Notes: generated by a model not told the origin, from the letters alone. Counted from the stretch's first letter, positions 10,401-23,200 are shown. The stretch: 64,000 nucleotides of DNA from Anaspis maculata (GCA_949128115.1 OX421967.1:4330070-4394069), one strand, 5' to 3'. Made by a program: numbers and translations.

Positions 10401-13400
10401 AGCAATTTTGAATGAAAACTCAAAAAGTTACATAAAAAATCCAGCAATTTCTTGAGCGGAACGTAATTCTCAACTCAAATATATAATTCTGATTGAAAAA
10501 CCAAAATTCATCTTGCCTAGGCGAATTCCAACAATTTTTAGCAAAATTTTGCTATTTTCAATGGGTGATTGGCAAGTTTTTGCAAGATTTAACAATGTTC
10601 AGCAAAATTCGGCAATTTCAAACCAGAACTTGTCCAAGTTTCAGCACAATCCAGCTTTTGGCAACAAAGTGGCGATGTTAATCAAAATTTATCAAGCTTC
10701 ATCACCAATTCAGCAAAATAAAGTAAATATTAAGCGACTTCTTACAAAACTGTAGCAATTTTCAGCGATATTTCCGCAAGTTTCAGCAAAATTGAGCAAT
10801 TTTCAGCAAATAATAATTAATTAATTTTTGAAGAAAAATGTGAAATGATGACAAAATATACTGATACTTAATCAACCACTTTCAAAGTTCAGTGAAGCTG
10901 AGCAAATCTCAGCAATTTTTCAGCACAAATGTGGCAATTTTCGGTTTTGCAAATTCAAGTTGACAATTAACAATTTCCAGTACACTTGAACAATGCACCT
11001 GCAGCAACAAACAAAAATTTGACTACTTTTATCACAGATGTAGGAAATTTTAGCAAGTTTTAGCGAAAGTCTGGCAAGTTTCAGCATTAATTTAATAATT
11101 TTCTATATAAATTCAGCATGTTTCAGCAAAGATTCAGCAAGTTTCAGCAAAACATAAACATATACAACATACTGACGTATAATAAAAATTTAGGAAGCTT
11201 CAATAACAATTCAGCAATTTTCTAGAGAAACGTAATACCAAACCAAAATTCAACAAGCTCCAGCGAATTTCAACAATTTCCAGCAAAACTCAGCAATTGC
11301 AAACTAAAACTTGGCCGGTATCACCACAATTCAGCTATTGGCAATGAAGTAGCAATGTTGATCAAAATTCAGCAAGCTTTTTCATGAATTTAGCAATTTC
11401 AAATACCTAAATATTTAGCAATTTCTAACAAAAATGTTGCAATATTATAGCACTATTCCAGCAAGATTGCATCAAAGTAGCAATTTTAACCATTGATTCA
11501 GCGCGTGTTCCAGCAAAGTTGAGCAAGTTGCAAAACTTCAGTAATTTTGTGCAACCATTCAGCAATCTTGAATCAACATTCAAAAAGCTTCATCAACAAT
11601 TCAGCAATTTTTCAAGAAAACGTAATTCAAACCACAATATATCATTTGCAATCAGAATTCAGCAAGCCTCAGCATATTCTAACAGATTTTCAGATTTATT
11701 CAGCAATTTTCGACAAGTTTCCGCAAGATTCAACAATTTTCAGCAAAACTAAGCAATTTCAAACCAAACATTGGCAAAGTTTCAGCACAATCCAGCTATT
11801 GGCAACAAAGTAGCTATGTTGATCACAGTTCAGCAAACTTCATCAATTTAGCAATTTTGAGCAAATATTGAGCGATTTCTAACGCAAATGTAGCAAGTTT
11901 TAGAGAAACTCCAGCAAATTTCAGCAAAACTGAAGCAAATTTTGGCAAATTGAGCATTTTTCAGCATCAATTCAACAATTTCCAATCAAAAGTCGGCGAA
12001 TGTGTGCAAGTCTCAGTAATTTTCAGAAAAATCCGGCGATTTTCGACTAAAATGAAGCATCTTGCAGCAAAAACTCAGCAAGTTTTGATAAAATTGAGGA
12101 ACTTTAAGCAACAATGATTCACGATTTCCGGAAATGCTTTACGTGTTCACCCAAAAGCGGCAATTTTCAACTGGAATGAAGCTATTTTGAAAAATAGCAA
12201 TCAAGTGACTTCAAGCAATAATAATTGAGCAATTTTCAATAAAAATCTCTGCAAGTTTTAGCAACGATCAAAAAATTTAGCAATCATATTGTAAGCAAAA
12301 ATTCATCACGTTTCAGCGATGATTCAGCAAGCTTCAGCATAACATAAAATTTAGCAATTTTGTACGGACATTTAGCAATATGCAGCTACAATTTAGCAAG
12401 TTTTAGCAAAGCATTAGCAATTTTTGGTAATGTAAGAAATCAGCATGGTCAAGAGGAAAACTCATGAAAATTTGTGATTCTTTTCAGGAGACACAACAAT
12501 TTCAATTTGACTAAACTTTGTGGCTGTTCCACTTGATTTCGGCCTTTGAAATACAAAATAGACGCAAGATGTACACTCGACAGCAAAAATAGCGCCCACT
12601 TGAAATATGACAAGATGGCTATTAGTCTTGTTTTCTCTACCGTAGAAGGTAGTAAATTAACTGGAAATGAATAAAGCAATGCTGCCCTTGTTATCATTAT
12701 ACTGCCCTTCAATAAACCATCCGAACGTTGAACAATGGAAAGTGCCGACAGGAACCGGACTCAGCAATTTCCAGTCACAATTTAGCCGTTTTCTATCACG
12801 ATTCAGGGAGTTCAAACAAAATTTTGCAATTTTTACTTTCTAGCAAACAATTTCAGCTGATATTTTCAATGTTTTAGCAATTTTCGGCGACAAGTTAGAC
12901 ATTTCCAACCAAAATCGAACAAGTACGAAAGTAGCGTGCAAATTCGGATACGAACACGAACTTCGTAACCGATTGACGGCGTGCTTCCATCACTGAAGCG
13001 ACAAACAAAAATTTGTCAATTTCCACCACACGTGTAGAGAATTCTAGCAAAAATGTCGCAAGTTCAGCAAGTTTTAGCATCGATGTAGCAATTTTCAGCA
13101 TGCATTTAGCATGTTCTAGCAAAGATTCAGCAGGCTTTAGCAAAACATTAGCAATTTTCAGCAACAATTTAGCAATTTCAGATCGACATTTAGAAAGTTG
13201 TAGCAACAATCCAGCAAATTTTCAACAAACTCTAGGAATTTTGAACAAAAACTCAGATATTTCAAATGGACTTTTTGCAAGATTTATATCAGTTCTAAGC
13301 AATTTTGAATGAAAACTCGAAAAGTTACATGAAAAATCCAGCAATTTTTTGAGCGGAACGTAATTCTCAACTCAAATATATAATTCTGATTTAAAACCAA

Positions 13401-16400
13401 AATTCATCTTGCCTAGGCGAATTCCAACAGTTTTTAGCTAAATTTTGCTATTTTCAATGGGTGATTGGCAAGTTTTTGCAAGATTTAACAATGTTCAGCA
13501 AAATTCGGCAATTTCAAACCAGAACTTGTCCAAGTTTCAGCACAATCCAGCTTTTGGCAACAAGATGTTAATCAAAATTTATCAAGCTTCATCACCAATT
13601 CAGCAAGTTAAAGTAAATATTAAGCGACTTCTTACAAAACTGTAGCAATTTTCAGCGATATTTCTGCAATTTTCAGCAAAATTGAGCAATTTTCAGCAAA
13701 TAATAATTAATTAATTTTTGAAGAAAAATGTGAAATGATGACAAAATATACTGATACTTAATCAACCACTTTCAAAGTTCAGTGAAGCTGAGCAAATCTC
13801 AGCAATTTTTCAGCACAAATGTGGCAATTTTCGGTTTTGCAAATTCAAGTTAACAATTAACAATTTCCAGTACACTTGAACAATGCACCTGCAGCAACAA
13901 ACAAAAATTTGACTACTTTTATCACAGATGTAGGAAATTTTAGCAAGTTTTAGCGAAAGTCTGGCAAGTTTCAGCATTAATTTAACAATTTTCTATATAA
14001 ATTCAGCATGTTTCAGCAAAGATTCAGCAAGTTTCAGCAAAACATAAACATATACAACATACTGACGTATAATAAAAATTTAGGAAGCTTCAATAACAAT
14101 TCAGCAATTTTCTAGAGAAACGTAATACCAAACCAAAATTCAACAAGCTCCAGCGAATTTCAACAATTTCCAGCAAAACTCAGCAATTGCAAACTAAAAC
14201 TTGGCCGGTATCACCACAATTCAGCTATTGGCAATGAAGTAGCAATGTTGATCAAAATTCAGCAAGCTTTTTCATGAATTTAGCAATTTCAAATACCTAA
14301 ATATTTAGCAATTTCTAACAAAAATGTTGCAATATTATAGCACTATTCCAGCAAGATTGCATCAAAGTAGCAATTTTAACCATTGATTCAGCGCGTGTTC
14401 CAGCAAAGTTGAGCAAGTTGCAAAACTTCAGTAATTTTGTGCAACCATTCAGCAATCTTGAATCAACATTCAAAAAGCTTCATCAACAATTCAGCAATTT
14501 TTCAAGAAAACGTAATTCAAACCACAATATATCATTTGCAATCAGAATTCAGCAAGCCTCAGCATATTCTAACAGATTTTCAGATTTATTCAGCAATTTT
14601 CGACAAGTTTCCGCAAGATTCAACAATTTTCAGCAAAACTAAGCAATTTCAAACCAAACATTGGCAAAGTTTCAGCACAATCCAGCTATTGGCAACAAAG
14701 TAGCTATGTTGATCACAGTTCAGCAAACTTCATCAATTTAGCAATTTTGAGCAAATATTGAGCGATTTCTAACGCAAATGTAGCAAGTTTTAGAGAAACT
14801 CCAGCAAATTTCAGCAAAACTGAAGCAAATTTTGGCAAATTGAGCATTTTTCAGCATCAATTCAACAATTTCCAATCAAAAGTCGGCGAATGTGTGCAAG
14901 TCTCAGTAATTTTCAGAAAAATCCGGCGATTTTCGACTAAAATGAAGCATCTTGCAGCAAAAACTCAGCAAGTTTTGATAAAATTGAGGAACTTTAAGCA
15001 ACAATGATTCACGATTTCCGGAAATGCTTTACGTGTTCACCCAAAAGCGGCAATTTTCAACTGGAATGAAGCTATTTTGAAAAATAGCAATCAAGTGACT
15101 TCAAGCAATAATAATTGAGCAATTTTCAATAAAAATCTCTGCAAGTTTTAGCAACGATCAAAAAATTTAGCAATCATATTGTAAGCAAAAATTCATCACG
15201 TTTCAGCGATGATTCAGCAAGCTTCAGCATAACATAAAATTTAGCAATTTTGTACGGACATTTAGCAATATGCAGCTACAATTTAGCAAGTTTTAGCAAA
15301 GCATTAGCAATTTTTGGTAATGTAAGAAATCAGCATGGTCAAGAGGAAAACTCATGAAAATTTGTGATTCTTTTCAGGAGACACAACAATTTCAATTTGA
15401 CTAAACTTTGTGGCTGTTCCACTTGATTTCGGCCTTTGAAATACAAAATAGACGCAAGATGTACACTCGACAGCAAAAATAGCGCCCACTTGAAATATGA
15501 CAAGATGGCTATTAGTCTTGTTTTCTCTACCGTAGAAGGTAGTAAATTAACTGGAAATGAATAAAGCAATGCTGCCCTTGTTATCATTATACTGCCCTTC
15601 AATAAACCATCCGAACGTTGAACAATGGAAAGTGCCGACAGGAACCGGACTCAGCAATTTCCAGTCACAATTTAGCCGTTTTCTATCACGATTCAGGGAG
15701 TTCAAACAAAATTTTGCAATTTTTACTTTCTAGCAAACAATTTCAGCTGATATTTTCAATGTTTTAGCAATTTTCGGCGACAAGTTAGACATTTCCAACC
15801 AAAATCGAACAAGTACGAAAGTAGCGTGCAAATTCGGATACGAACACGAACTTCGTAACCGATTGACGGCGTGCTTCCATCACTGAAGCGACAAACAAAA
15901 ATTTGTCAATTTTCTCCACACGTGTAGAGAATTTTAGCAAAAATGTCGCAAGTTCAGCAAGTTTTAGCATCGATGTAGCAATTTTCAGCATGCATTTAGC
16001 ATGTTCTAGCAAAGATTCAGCAGGCTTTAGCAAAACATTAGCAATTTTCAGCAACAATTTAGCAATTTCAGATCGACATTCAGAAAGTTGTAGCAACAAT
16101 CCAGCAAATTTTCAACAAACTCTAGGAATCCTGAACAAAAACTCAGATATTTCAATTGGACTTTTTGCAAGATTTATATCAGTTCTAAGCAATTTTGAAT
16201 GAAAACTCAAAAAGTTACATAAAAAATCCAGCAATTTCTTGAGCGGAACGTAATTCTCAACTCAAATATATAATTCTGATTGAAAAACCAAAATTCATCT
16301 TGCCTAGGCGAATTCCAACAATTTTTAGCAAAATTTTGCTATTTTCAATGGGTGATTGGCAAGTTTTTGCAAGATTTAACAATGTTCAGCAAAATTCGGC

Positions 16401-19400
16401 AATTTCAAACCAGAACTTGTCCAAGTTTCAGCACAATCCAGCTTTTGGCAACAAAGTGGCGATGTTAATCAAAATTTATCAAGCTTCATCACCAATTCAG
16501 CAAAATAAAGTAAATATTAAGCGACTTCTTACAAAACTGTAGCAATTTTCAGCGATATTTCCGCAAGTTTCAGCAAAATTGAGCAATTTTCAGCAAATAA
16601 TAATTAATTAATTTTTGAAGAAAAATGTGAAATGATGACAAAATATACTGATACTTAATCAACCACTTTCAAAGTTCAGTGAAGCTGAGCAAATCTCAGC
16701 AATTTTTCAGCACAAATGTGGCAATTTTCGGTTTTGCAAATTCAAGTTAACAATTAACAATTTCCAGTACACTTGAACAATGCACCTGCAGCAACAAACA
16801 AAAATTTGACTACTTTTATCACAGATGTAGGAAAATTTAGCAAGTTTTAGCGAAAGTCTGGCAAGTTTCAGCATTAATTTAACAATTTTCTATATAAATT
16901 CAGCATGTTTCAGCAAAGATTCAGCAAGTTTCAGCAAAACATAAACATATACAACATACTGACGTATAATAAAAATTTAGGAAGCTTCAATAACAATTCA
17001 GCAATTTTCTAGAGAAACGTAATACCAAACCAAAATTCAACAAGCTCCAGCGAATTTCAACAATTTCCAGCAAAACTCAGCAATTGCAAACTAAAACTTG
17101 GCCGGTATCACCACAATTCAGCTATTGGCAATGAAGTAGCAATGTTGATCAAAATTCAGCAAGCTTTTTCATGAATTTAGCAATTTCAAATACCTAAATA
17201 TTTAGCAATTTCTAACAAAAATGTTGCAATATTATAGCACTATTCCAGCAAGATTGCATCAAAGTAGCAATTTTAACCATTGATTCAGCGCGTGTTCCAG
17301 CAAAGTTGAGCAAGTTGCAAAACTTCAGTAATTTTGTGCAACCATTCAGCAATCTTGAATCAACATTCAAAAAGCTTCATCAACAATTCAGCAATTTTTC
17401 AAGAAAACGTAATTCAAACCACAATATATCATTTGCAATCAGAATTCAGCAAGCCTCAGCATATTCTAACAGATTTTCAGATTTATTCAGCAATTTTCGA
17501 CAAGTTTCCGCAAGATTCAACAATTTTCAGCAAAACTAAGCAATTTCAAACCAAACATTGGCAAAGTTTCAGCACAATCCAGCTATTGGCAACAAAGTAG
17601 CTATGTTGATCACAGTTCAGCAAACTTCATCAATTTAGCAATTTTGAGCAAATATTGAGCGATTTCTAACGCAAATGTAGCAAGTTTTAGAGAAACTCCA
17701 GCAAATTTCAGCAAAACTGAAGCAAATTTTGGCAAATTGAGCATTTTTCAGCATCAATTCAACAATTTCCAATCAAAAGTCGGCGAATGTGTGCAAGTCT
17801 CAGTAATTTTCAGAAAAATCCGGCGATTTTCGACTAAAATGAAGCATCTTGCAGCAAAAACTCAGCAAGTTTTGATAAAATTGAGGAACTTTAAGCATCA
17901 ATGATTCACGATTTCCGGAAATGCTTTACGTGTTCACCCAAAAGCGGCAATTTTCAACTGGAATGAAGCTATTTTGAAAAATAGCAATCAAGTGACTTCA
18001 AGCAATAATAATTGAGCAATTTTCAATAAAAATCTCTGCAAGTTTTAGCAACGATCAAAAAATTTAGCAATCATATTGTAAGCAAAAATTCATCACGTTT
18101 CAGCGATGATTCAGCAAGCTTCAGCATAACATAAAATTTAGCAATTTTGTACGGACATTTAGCAATATGCAGCTACAATTTAGCAAGTTTTAGCAAAGCA
18201 TTAGCAATTTTTGGTAATGTAAGAAATCAGCATGGTCAAGAGGAAAACTCATGAAAATTTGTGATTCTTTTCAGGAGACACAACAATTTCAATTTGACTA
18301 AACTTTGTGGCTGTTCCACTTGATTTCGGCCTTTGAAATACTAAATAGACGCAAGATGTACACTCGACAGCAAAAATAGCGCCCACTTGAAAAATGACAA
18401 GATGGCTATTAGTCTTGCTTTCTCTACCGTAGAAGGAAGTAATTTAACTGGAAATGAATGAAGCAATGCTGCCCTTGTTATCATTATACTGCCCTTCAAT
18501 AAACCATTCGAACGTTGAACAATGGAAAGTGCCGACAGGAACCGGACTCAGCAATTTCCAGTCACAATTTAGCCGTTTTCTATCACGATTCAGGGAGTTC
18601 AAACAAAATTTTGCAATTTTTACTTTCTAGCAAACAATTTCAGCTGATATTTTCAATGTTTTAGCAATTTTTGGCGACAAGTTAGACATTTCCAACCAAA
18701 ATCGAACAAGTACGAAAGTAGCGTGCAAATTCGGATACGAACACGAACTTCGTAACCGATTGACGGCGTGCTTCCATCACTGAAGCGACAAACAAAAATT
18801 TGGCAATTTTCACCACACGTGTAGAGAATTTTAGCGAAAATGTCGCAAGTTCAGCAAGTTTTAGCATCGATGTAGCAATTTTCAGCATGCATTTAGCATG
18901 TTCTAGCAAAGATTCAGCAGGCTTTAGCAAAACATTAGCAATTTTCAGCAACAATTCAGCAATTTCAGATCGACATTCAGAAAGTTGTAGCAACAATCCA
19001 GCAAATTTTCAACAAACTCTAGGAATTCTGTACAAAAACTCAGATATTTCAACTGGACTTTTTGCAAGATTTATATCAGTTCTAAGCAATTTTGAATGAA
19101 AACTCAAAAAGTTACATAAAAAATCCAGCAATTTTTTGAGCGGAACGTAATTCTCAACTCAAATATATAATTCTGATTTAAAACCAAAATTCATCTTGCC
19201 TAGGCGAATTCCAACAATTTTCAGCTAAATTTTGCTATTTTCAATGGGTGATTGGCAAGTTTTTGCAAGATTTAACAATGTTCAGCAAAATTCAGCAATT
19301 TCAAACCAGAACTTGTCCAAGTTTCAGCACAATCCAGCTTTTGGCAACAAAGTGGCGATGTTAATCAAAATTTATCAAGCTTCATCACCAATTCAGCAAA

Positions 19401-19960
19401 ATAAAGTAAATATTAAGCGACTTCTTACAAAACTGTAGCAATTTTCAGCGATATTTCCGCAAGTTTCAGCAAAATTGAGCAATTTTCAGCAAATAATAAT
19501 TAATTAATTTTTGAAGAAAAATGTGAAATGATGACAAAATATACTGATACTTAATCAACCACTTTCAAAGTTCAGTGAAGCTGAGCAAATCTCAGCAATT
19601 TTTCAGCACAAATGTGGCAATTTTCGGTTTTGCAAATTCTAGTTGACAATTAACCATTTCCAGTACACTTGATCAATGCACCTGCAGCAACAAACAAAAA
19701 TTTGACTACTTTTATCACAGATGTAGGAAATTTTAGCAAGTTTTAGCGAAAGTCTGGCAAGTTTCAGCATTAATTTAATAATTTTCTATATAAATTCAGC
19801 ATGTTTCAGCAAAGATTCAGCAAGTTTCAGCAAAACATAAACATATACAACATACTGACGTATAATAAAAATTTAGGAAGCTTCAATAACAATTCAGCAA
19901 TTTTCTAGAGAAACGTAATACCAAACCAAAATTCAACAAGCTCCAGCGAATTTCAACAAT

Positions 19961-20364
19961 GGGGTACTTGCCAATGAAACAGATTTGACTGGAAATACTT
20001 TCAATCATCAACAAGAGTAATGAATAGTATTTCCTGAAAATTTCCGGAAATTATATCTATTGGTTCAAAAGATTTTTTTTTTCGATTTTTTTTTCAAAAG
20101 GTTGGTAACAGTAGGGAAACTTCAGTAAAATTTTTTCGTCTGTATTTTTCAAATATTGTGGAGTCACTTTAACAGTTTTTTGAGTTTTTAACCCAATAGT
20201 GCTGTTTGTTTAGTTTTTAGTATATTTGTGACGTCACAAATATATTTTTAAAACAGGCACTACGGCCGCAATTTTGAGAATTTAGGAAAAAGAAAAAATA
20301 CGGGTACAATATTTTCGCCCATACTTTCGATTAGGCCAATAAAAAAAATTTGGGCAAGTACCCC
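19961..20364. mobile_element. 404-bp TIR element inserted in unit 5
   Basis: Ends are GGGGTACTTGCC and its inverse GGCAAGTACCCC. The other four units read CAACAATTTCC without interruption at this point, so the empty site is known. AT appears on both sides of the insert and once in the empty site, giving a 2-bp duplication; alternatively the element is TGGGG...CCCCA with none. There is no coding capacity. The TIR is about 12 bp and I cannot assign a family. Confidence 0.85.
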
Positions 20365-21594
20365 ATTTCCAGCAAAACTCAGCAATTGCAAACTAAAACT
20401 TGGCCGGTATCACCACAATTCAGCTATTGGCAATGAAGTAGCAATGTTGATCAAAATTCAGCAAGCTTTTTCATGAATTTAGCAATTTCAAATACCTAAA
20501 TATTTAGCAATTTCTAACAAAAATGTTGCAATATTATAGCACTATTCCAGCAAGATTGCATCAAAGTAGCAATTTTAACCATTGATTCAGCGCGTGTTCC
20601 AGCAAAGTTGAGCAAGTTGCAAAACTTCAGTAATTTTGTGCAACCATTCAGCAATCTTGAATCAACATTCAAAAAGCTTCATCAACAATTCAGCAATTTT
20701 TCAAGAAAACGTAATTCAAACCACAATATATCATTTGCAATCAGAATTCAGCAAGCCTCAGCATATTCTAACAGATTTTCAGATTTATTCAGCAATTTTC
20801 GACAAGTTTCCGCAAGATTCAACAATTTTCAGCAAAACTAAGCAATTTCAAACCAAACATTGGCAAAGTTTCAGCACAATCCAGCTATTGGCAACAAAGT
20901 AGCTATGTTGATCACAGTTTAGCAGACTTCATCAATTTAGCAATTTTGAGCAAATATTGAGCGATTTCTAACGCAAATGTAGCAAGTTTCAGAGAAACTT
21001 TAGCAAATTTCAGCAAAACTGAAGCAAATTTTGGCAAATTGAGCATTTTTCAGCAACAATTCAAGCAACAATGATTCACGATTTCCGGAAATGCTTTACG
21101 TGTTCACCCAAAAGCGGCAATTTTCAACTGGAATGAAGCTATTTTGAAAAATAGCAATCAAGTGACTTCAAGCAACAATAATTGAGCAATTTTCAATAAA
21201 AATCTCTGCAAGTTTTAGCAACGATCAAAAAATTTAGCAATCATATTGTAAGCAAAAATTCATCACGTTTCAGCGATGATTCAGCAAGCTTCAGCATAAC
21301 ATAAAATTTAGCAATTTTGTACGAACATTTAGCAATATGCAGCTACACTTTAGCAAGTTTTAGCAAAGCATTAGTAATTTTTGGTTATAATTCAGCAACT
21401 TTGGATGAGTTTCAGCTAGAATTCAAGAAAGTTTTCAGCTGAGATCCAACAAGTTTCAGCAACAATGTACCAATTCTGAACAAAAATCCAAAATTTTTAA
21501 CGGAAATTTAGCAAGTGTTAGCAAAAATCTGGCCAGTTTCAATCAAAAATCTGAAAAATCATCAATTTACAACAAAATATAGCATGTGGAAATA

Positions 21595-21860
21595 AACCCT
21601 GTAGGCTCCTACAACGTGACGTAGCTACACTTGGCAGGAAAATGGCGCCAACTTGATTTATGAGAAAGATGACTATTTGCTCAGCCTACTTTATCGTAGT
21701 AGGTACTAGTGAGTACTCGAGAAGAATAAAGCAATGCTGCCATTATATTTATATTGCCCTTCAATAAACCTGTGGAAAGTTCAACAATGGTAAGCCAAGC
21801 AAATAGTTGTCTTCGTTACAAATCAAGTGGACGCTATTTTTGCTGTCGAGTGTACTAAAT
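21595..21860. repeat. Diverged copy of the macrosatellite island
   Basis: Shares the order of short segments seen in the array-1 islands: a segment with GCAGGAAAATGGCGCCAACT, then AATAAAGCAATGCTGCC, then CCCTTCAATAAACC, then GGACGCTATTTTTGCTGTCG. It is clearly diverged from the five units and marks the right border of the array. Confidence 0.6.
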
Positions 21861-21994
21861 CCAAGGTTGAAGAATTCGGGTCTCGGGAAATATGACTATT
21901 TGGTGCCGAGAACGTGCCTGAAATAATTTGCAACCACCATCCAAACAACTATCGATATCCAACACAACCGACATAACTGAAGCAACAAAGTGCA

Positions 21995-22483
21995 TCAGTT
22001 GACATGATGTAAGGCTACATACTCTTGGCCGTGTGTCTCTTCCTTGACCTTCAACAATCTGTTCCAAATGCCTGCATCAGTGTTATCGTGTTTGATTTTG
22101 ATCACCCTTTTGGTTATGGGCTCGCTTCCGTTCATGGTTTTGATATTTGTTGTCTGTTCAAAGACTGCAAATTCCTCGTTCATCTCTTTCAGTTCGGGGA
22201 ATCTTATAGCGTACAGGCGCTGGATGCTGAAACTCATTGTTGCGTCATTAGGTTCAACGATCACCACCTTGGTTATGCAATCTTTGGTTTCAATAGGATT
22301 ACCCACGATTACTTCTGTGTTCCTAAACAAGGTTTCGTTCAATTCGAGTTTCTCTGCTCTTTGCCATTCTTCGAGTGTTTGAAAGCTGGCCTCTTTGACT
22401 TCTCCGGTTTTCCTGCCTGTCTCGCCGCAGAATTTGCAAAGGTTTTCGGTTTCTGTTACTTTCTCAGACAGGTTAGTTGCCAA
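21995..22483 (-). CDS. Unrecognised coding-like frame (about 162 residues)
   Basis: Longest non-repeat minus-strand frame in this part. The product is charged and of mixed composition, with CKFCGETGRKTGE near its start (a possible CxxC knuckle) and IWNRLLKVKEETHGQEY near its end. There is no ATG at the 5' edge (the frame opens with TTG, and the first Met is about 80 codons in), so it may be an internal exon or a retroelement or gene remnant. It directly abuts the GACCT tract. The plus strand is also open here (22025-22507), but its translation is Phe/Cys-rich and less protein-like. I do not recognise the family. Confidence 0.35.
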   Translation of the reverse strand: MATNLSEKVTETENLCKFCGETGRKTGEVKEASFQTLEEWQRAEKLELNETLFRNTEVIVGNPIETKDCITKVVIVEPNDATMSFSIQRLYAIRFPELKEMNEEFAVFEQTTNIKTMNGSEPITKRVIKIKHDNTDAGIWNRLLKVKEETHGQEYVALHHVN

Positions 22484-22497
22484 GACACTCGGCGGGA

Positions 22498-22557
22498 CCT
22501 GACCTGACCTGACCTGACCTGACCTGACCTAACCTGACCTGACCTGATCTAACCTGA
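22498..22557. repeat. GACCT pentanucleotide tract
   Basis: About twelve head-to-tail GACCT/AACCT/GATCT units. Read on the minus strand these are TCAGG with a few TTAGG and TAGATC variants. It is short and interstitial. Confidence 0.9.
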
Positions 22558-22559
22558 CA

Positions 22560-22740
22560 ATTACGTGAGACCACATGTGATTGTGTGAGATTGCGTCAGA
22601 ATGCATGAGAGAGCGAGAAATTCTCGAGATTATTTTGACAAGCTTGATTGAGTAATAATGCATGAGGTGGCGTGAAATTGATTTAGATTGTGTCAAATCG
22701 CATGGAATAGATCAAAATTTATGAGATTGTGTGAGACGGC
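22560..22740. repeat. Degenerate GTGAGATTGTGT-type repeats
   Basis: Loose ~10-bp repeats of the form GTGAGATTGYGT, including ATTGTGTGAGA at 22578 and again near 22724. No coding content. Confidence 0.45.
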
Positions 22741-22847
22741 ATAGGTATAGTTCTATTTTTTATTGGTAGCGCAACGACAATGTTACAAAAATTGTCTACC
22801 TATAAAATAGTTCAATCAAAATGTATTTTGAGGTACGTAAGTATGGC

Positions 22848-22925
22848 ATTTTATATCAATTGAGACGTAAATCGGTTATTGCCTATTGTTGGATTCAAGT
22901 ACTCACTCAGGTACTACCACTAAAA
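22848..22925 (-). promoter_or_regulatory. Orphan copy of the peptide-gene promoter
   Basis: Matches the upstream block of the minus-strand peptide gene (about 36665-36740) in the same orientation, including GTAAATCRGTTATTGCCTATTGTTGG and, on the minus strand, GATATAAAA. It therefore points left, away from the plus-strand gene at 23245, and no first exon follows it. A relic of a lost third copy is the simplest reading. Confidence 0.45.
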
Positions 22926-23054
22926 AGTGAGCATCAAAAACACTGAACAACTGAAATCGAGAGAGACTCAAATACTGATTATTATTATTGTGTCGTAAGA
23001 GAAGTGGAGATTGTCGTATCTGTATCACCACAGTACCTATACGTATTTACTTTT

Positions 23055-23200
23055 TCACAGGAAAATTTAGTACCGTATACCACCAATAGGTTATAACCTT
23101 AGTTATAACGTAGTTACTAAAGTACTACTACCAAAGTATACTACTAAAGTATTAACCATTTATGTTTTAAATTTTGATATTGGAAACAATACGTTTTTTT
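23055..23200 (+). promoter_or_regulatory. Promoter region of the plus-strand peptide gene
   Basis: AAATTTAGTACCGTATACC, then CCAATAGGTTATAACC, then AAATTTTGATATTGGAAA line up in order with the block upstream of the paralogue at 36.6 kb (minus strand). The TATA position reads GATATTGGAAA here against GATATAAAAAA in the paralogue, so this TATA box looks weakened. Confidence 0.45.

Larger units (their letters stand above)
6877..21600. repeat. Macrosatellite array 1: five ~2.89-kb units
   Basis: Five head-to-tail units start at the same landmark (GARATGAATRAAGCAATGC) at 6877, 9767, 12664, 15554 and 18451, giving spacings of 2890, 2897, 2890 and 2897 bp. Units 1 and 3 share variants, as do the first halves of units 2 and 4, so the real period is a 5787-bp A-B dimer. 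Most of each unit consists of AGCAATTTTCAGCAA-like micro-repeats, often in exact 21-bp steps. Each also holds a ~280-bp non-repetitive island (for example 9540-9830). Unit 5 carries an insertion and a deletion near 21060, then fades into diverged micro-repeats. The small open frames in it, plus or minus, follow from the periodicity. Confidence 0.95.

Noticed and set aside
6877..21600. Repeated open frames (about 104 residues minus, 99 plus, and others) in all five units
   Set aside because: They have no ATG at the edge, repeat with the satellite, and their 7-residue pattern follows from the 21-bp period. Near-identity of the units means open frames are no evidence of selection.
22025..22507. 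160-residue plus-strand frame opposite the unrecognised minus frame
   Set aside because: Phe/Cys/His-rich and less protein-like than the minus frame; both cannot be excluded but the minus is preferred.
22498..22557. True telomere end
   Set aside because: The tract is 60 bp, mixed in sequence and lies inside the window between other features.
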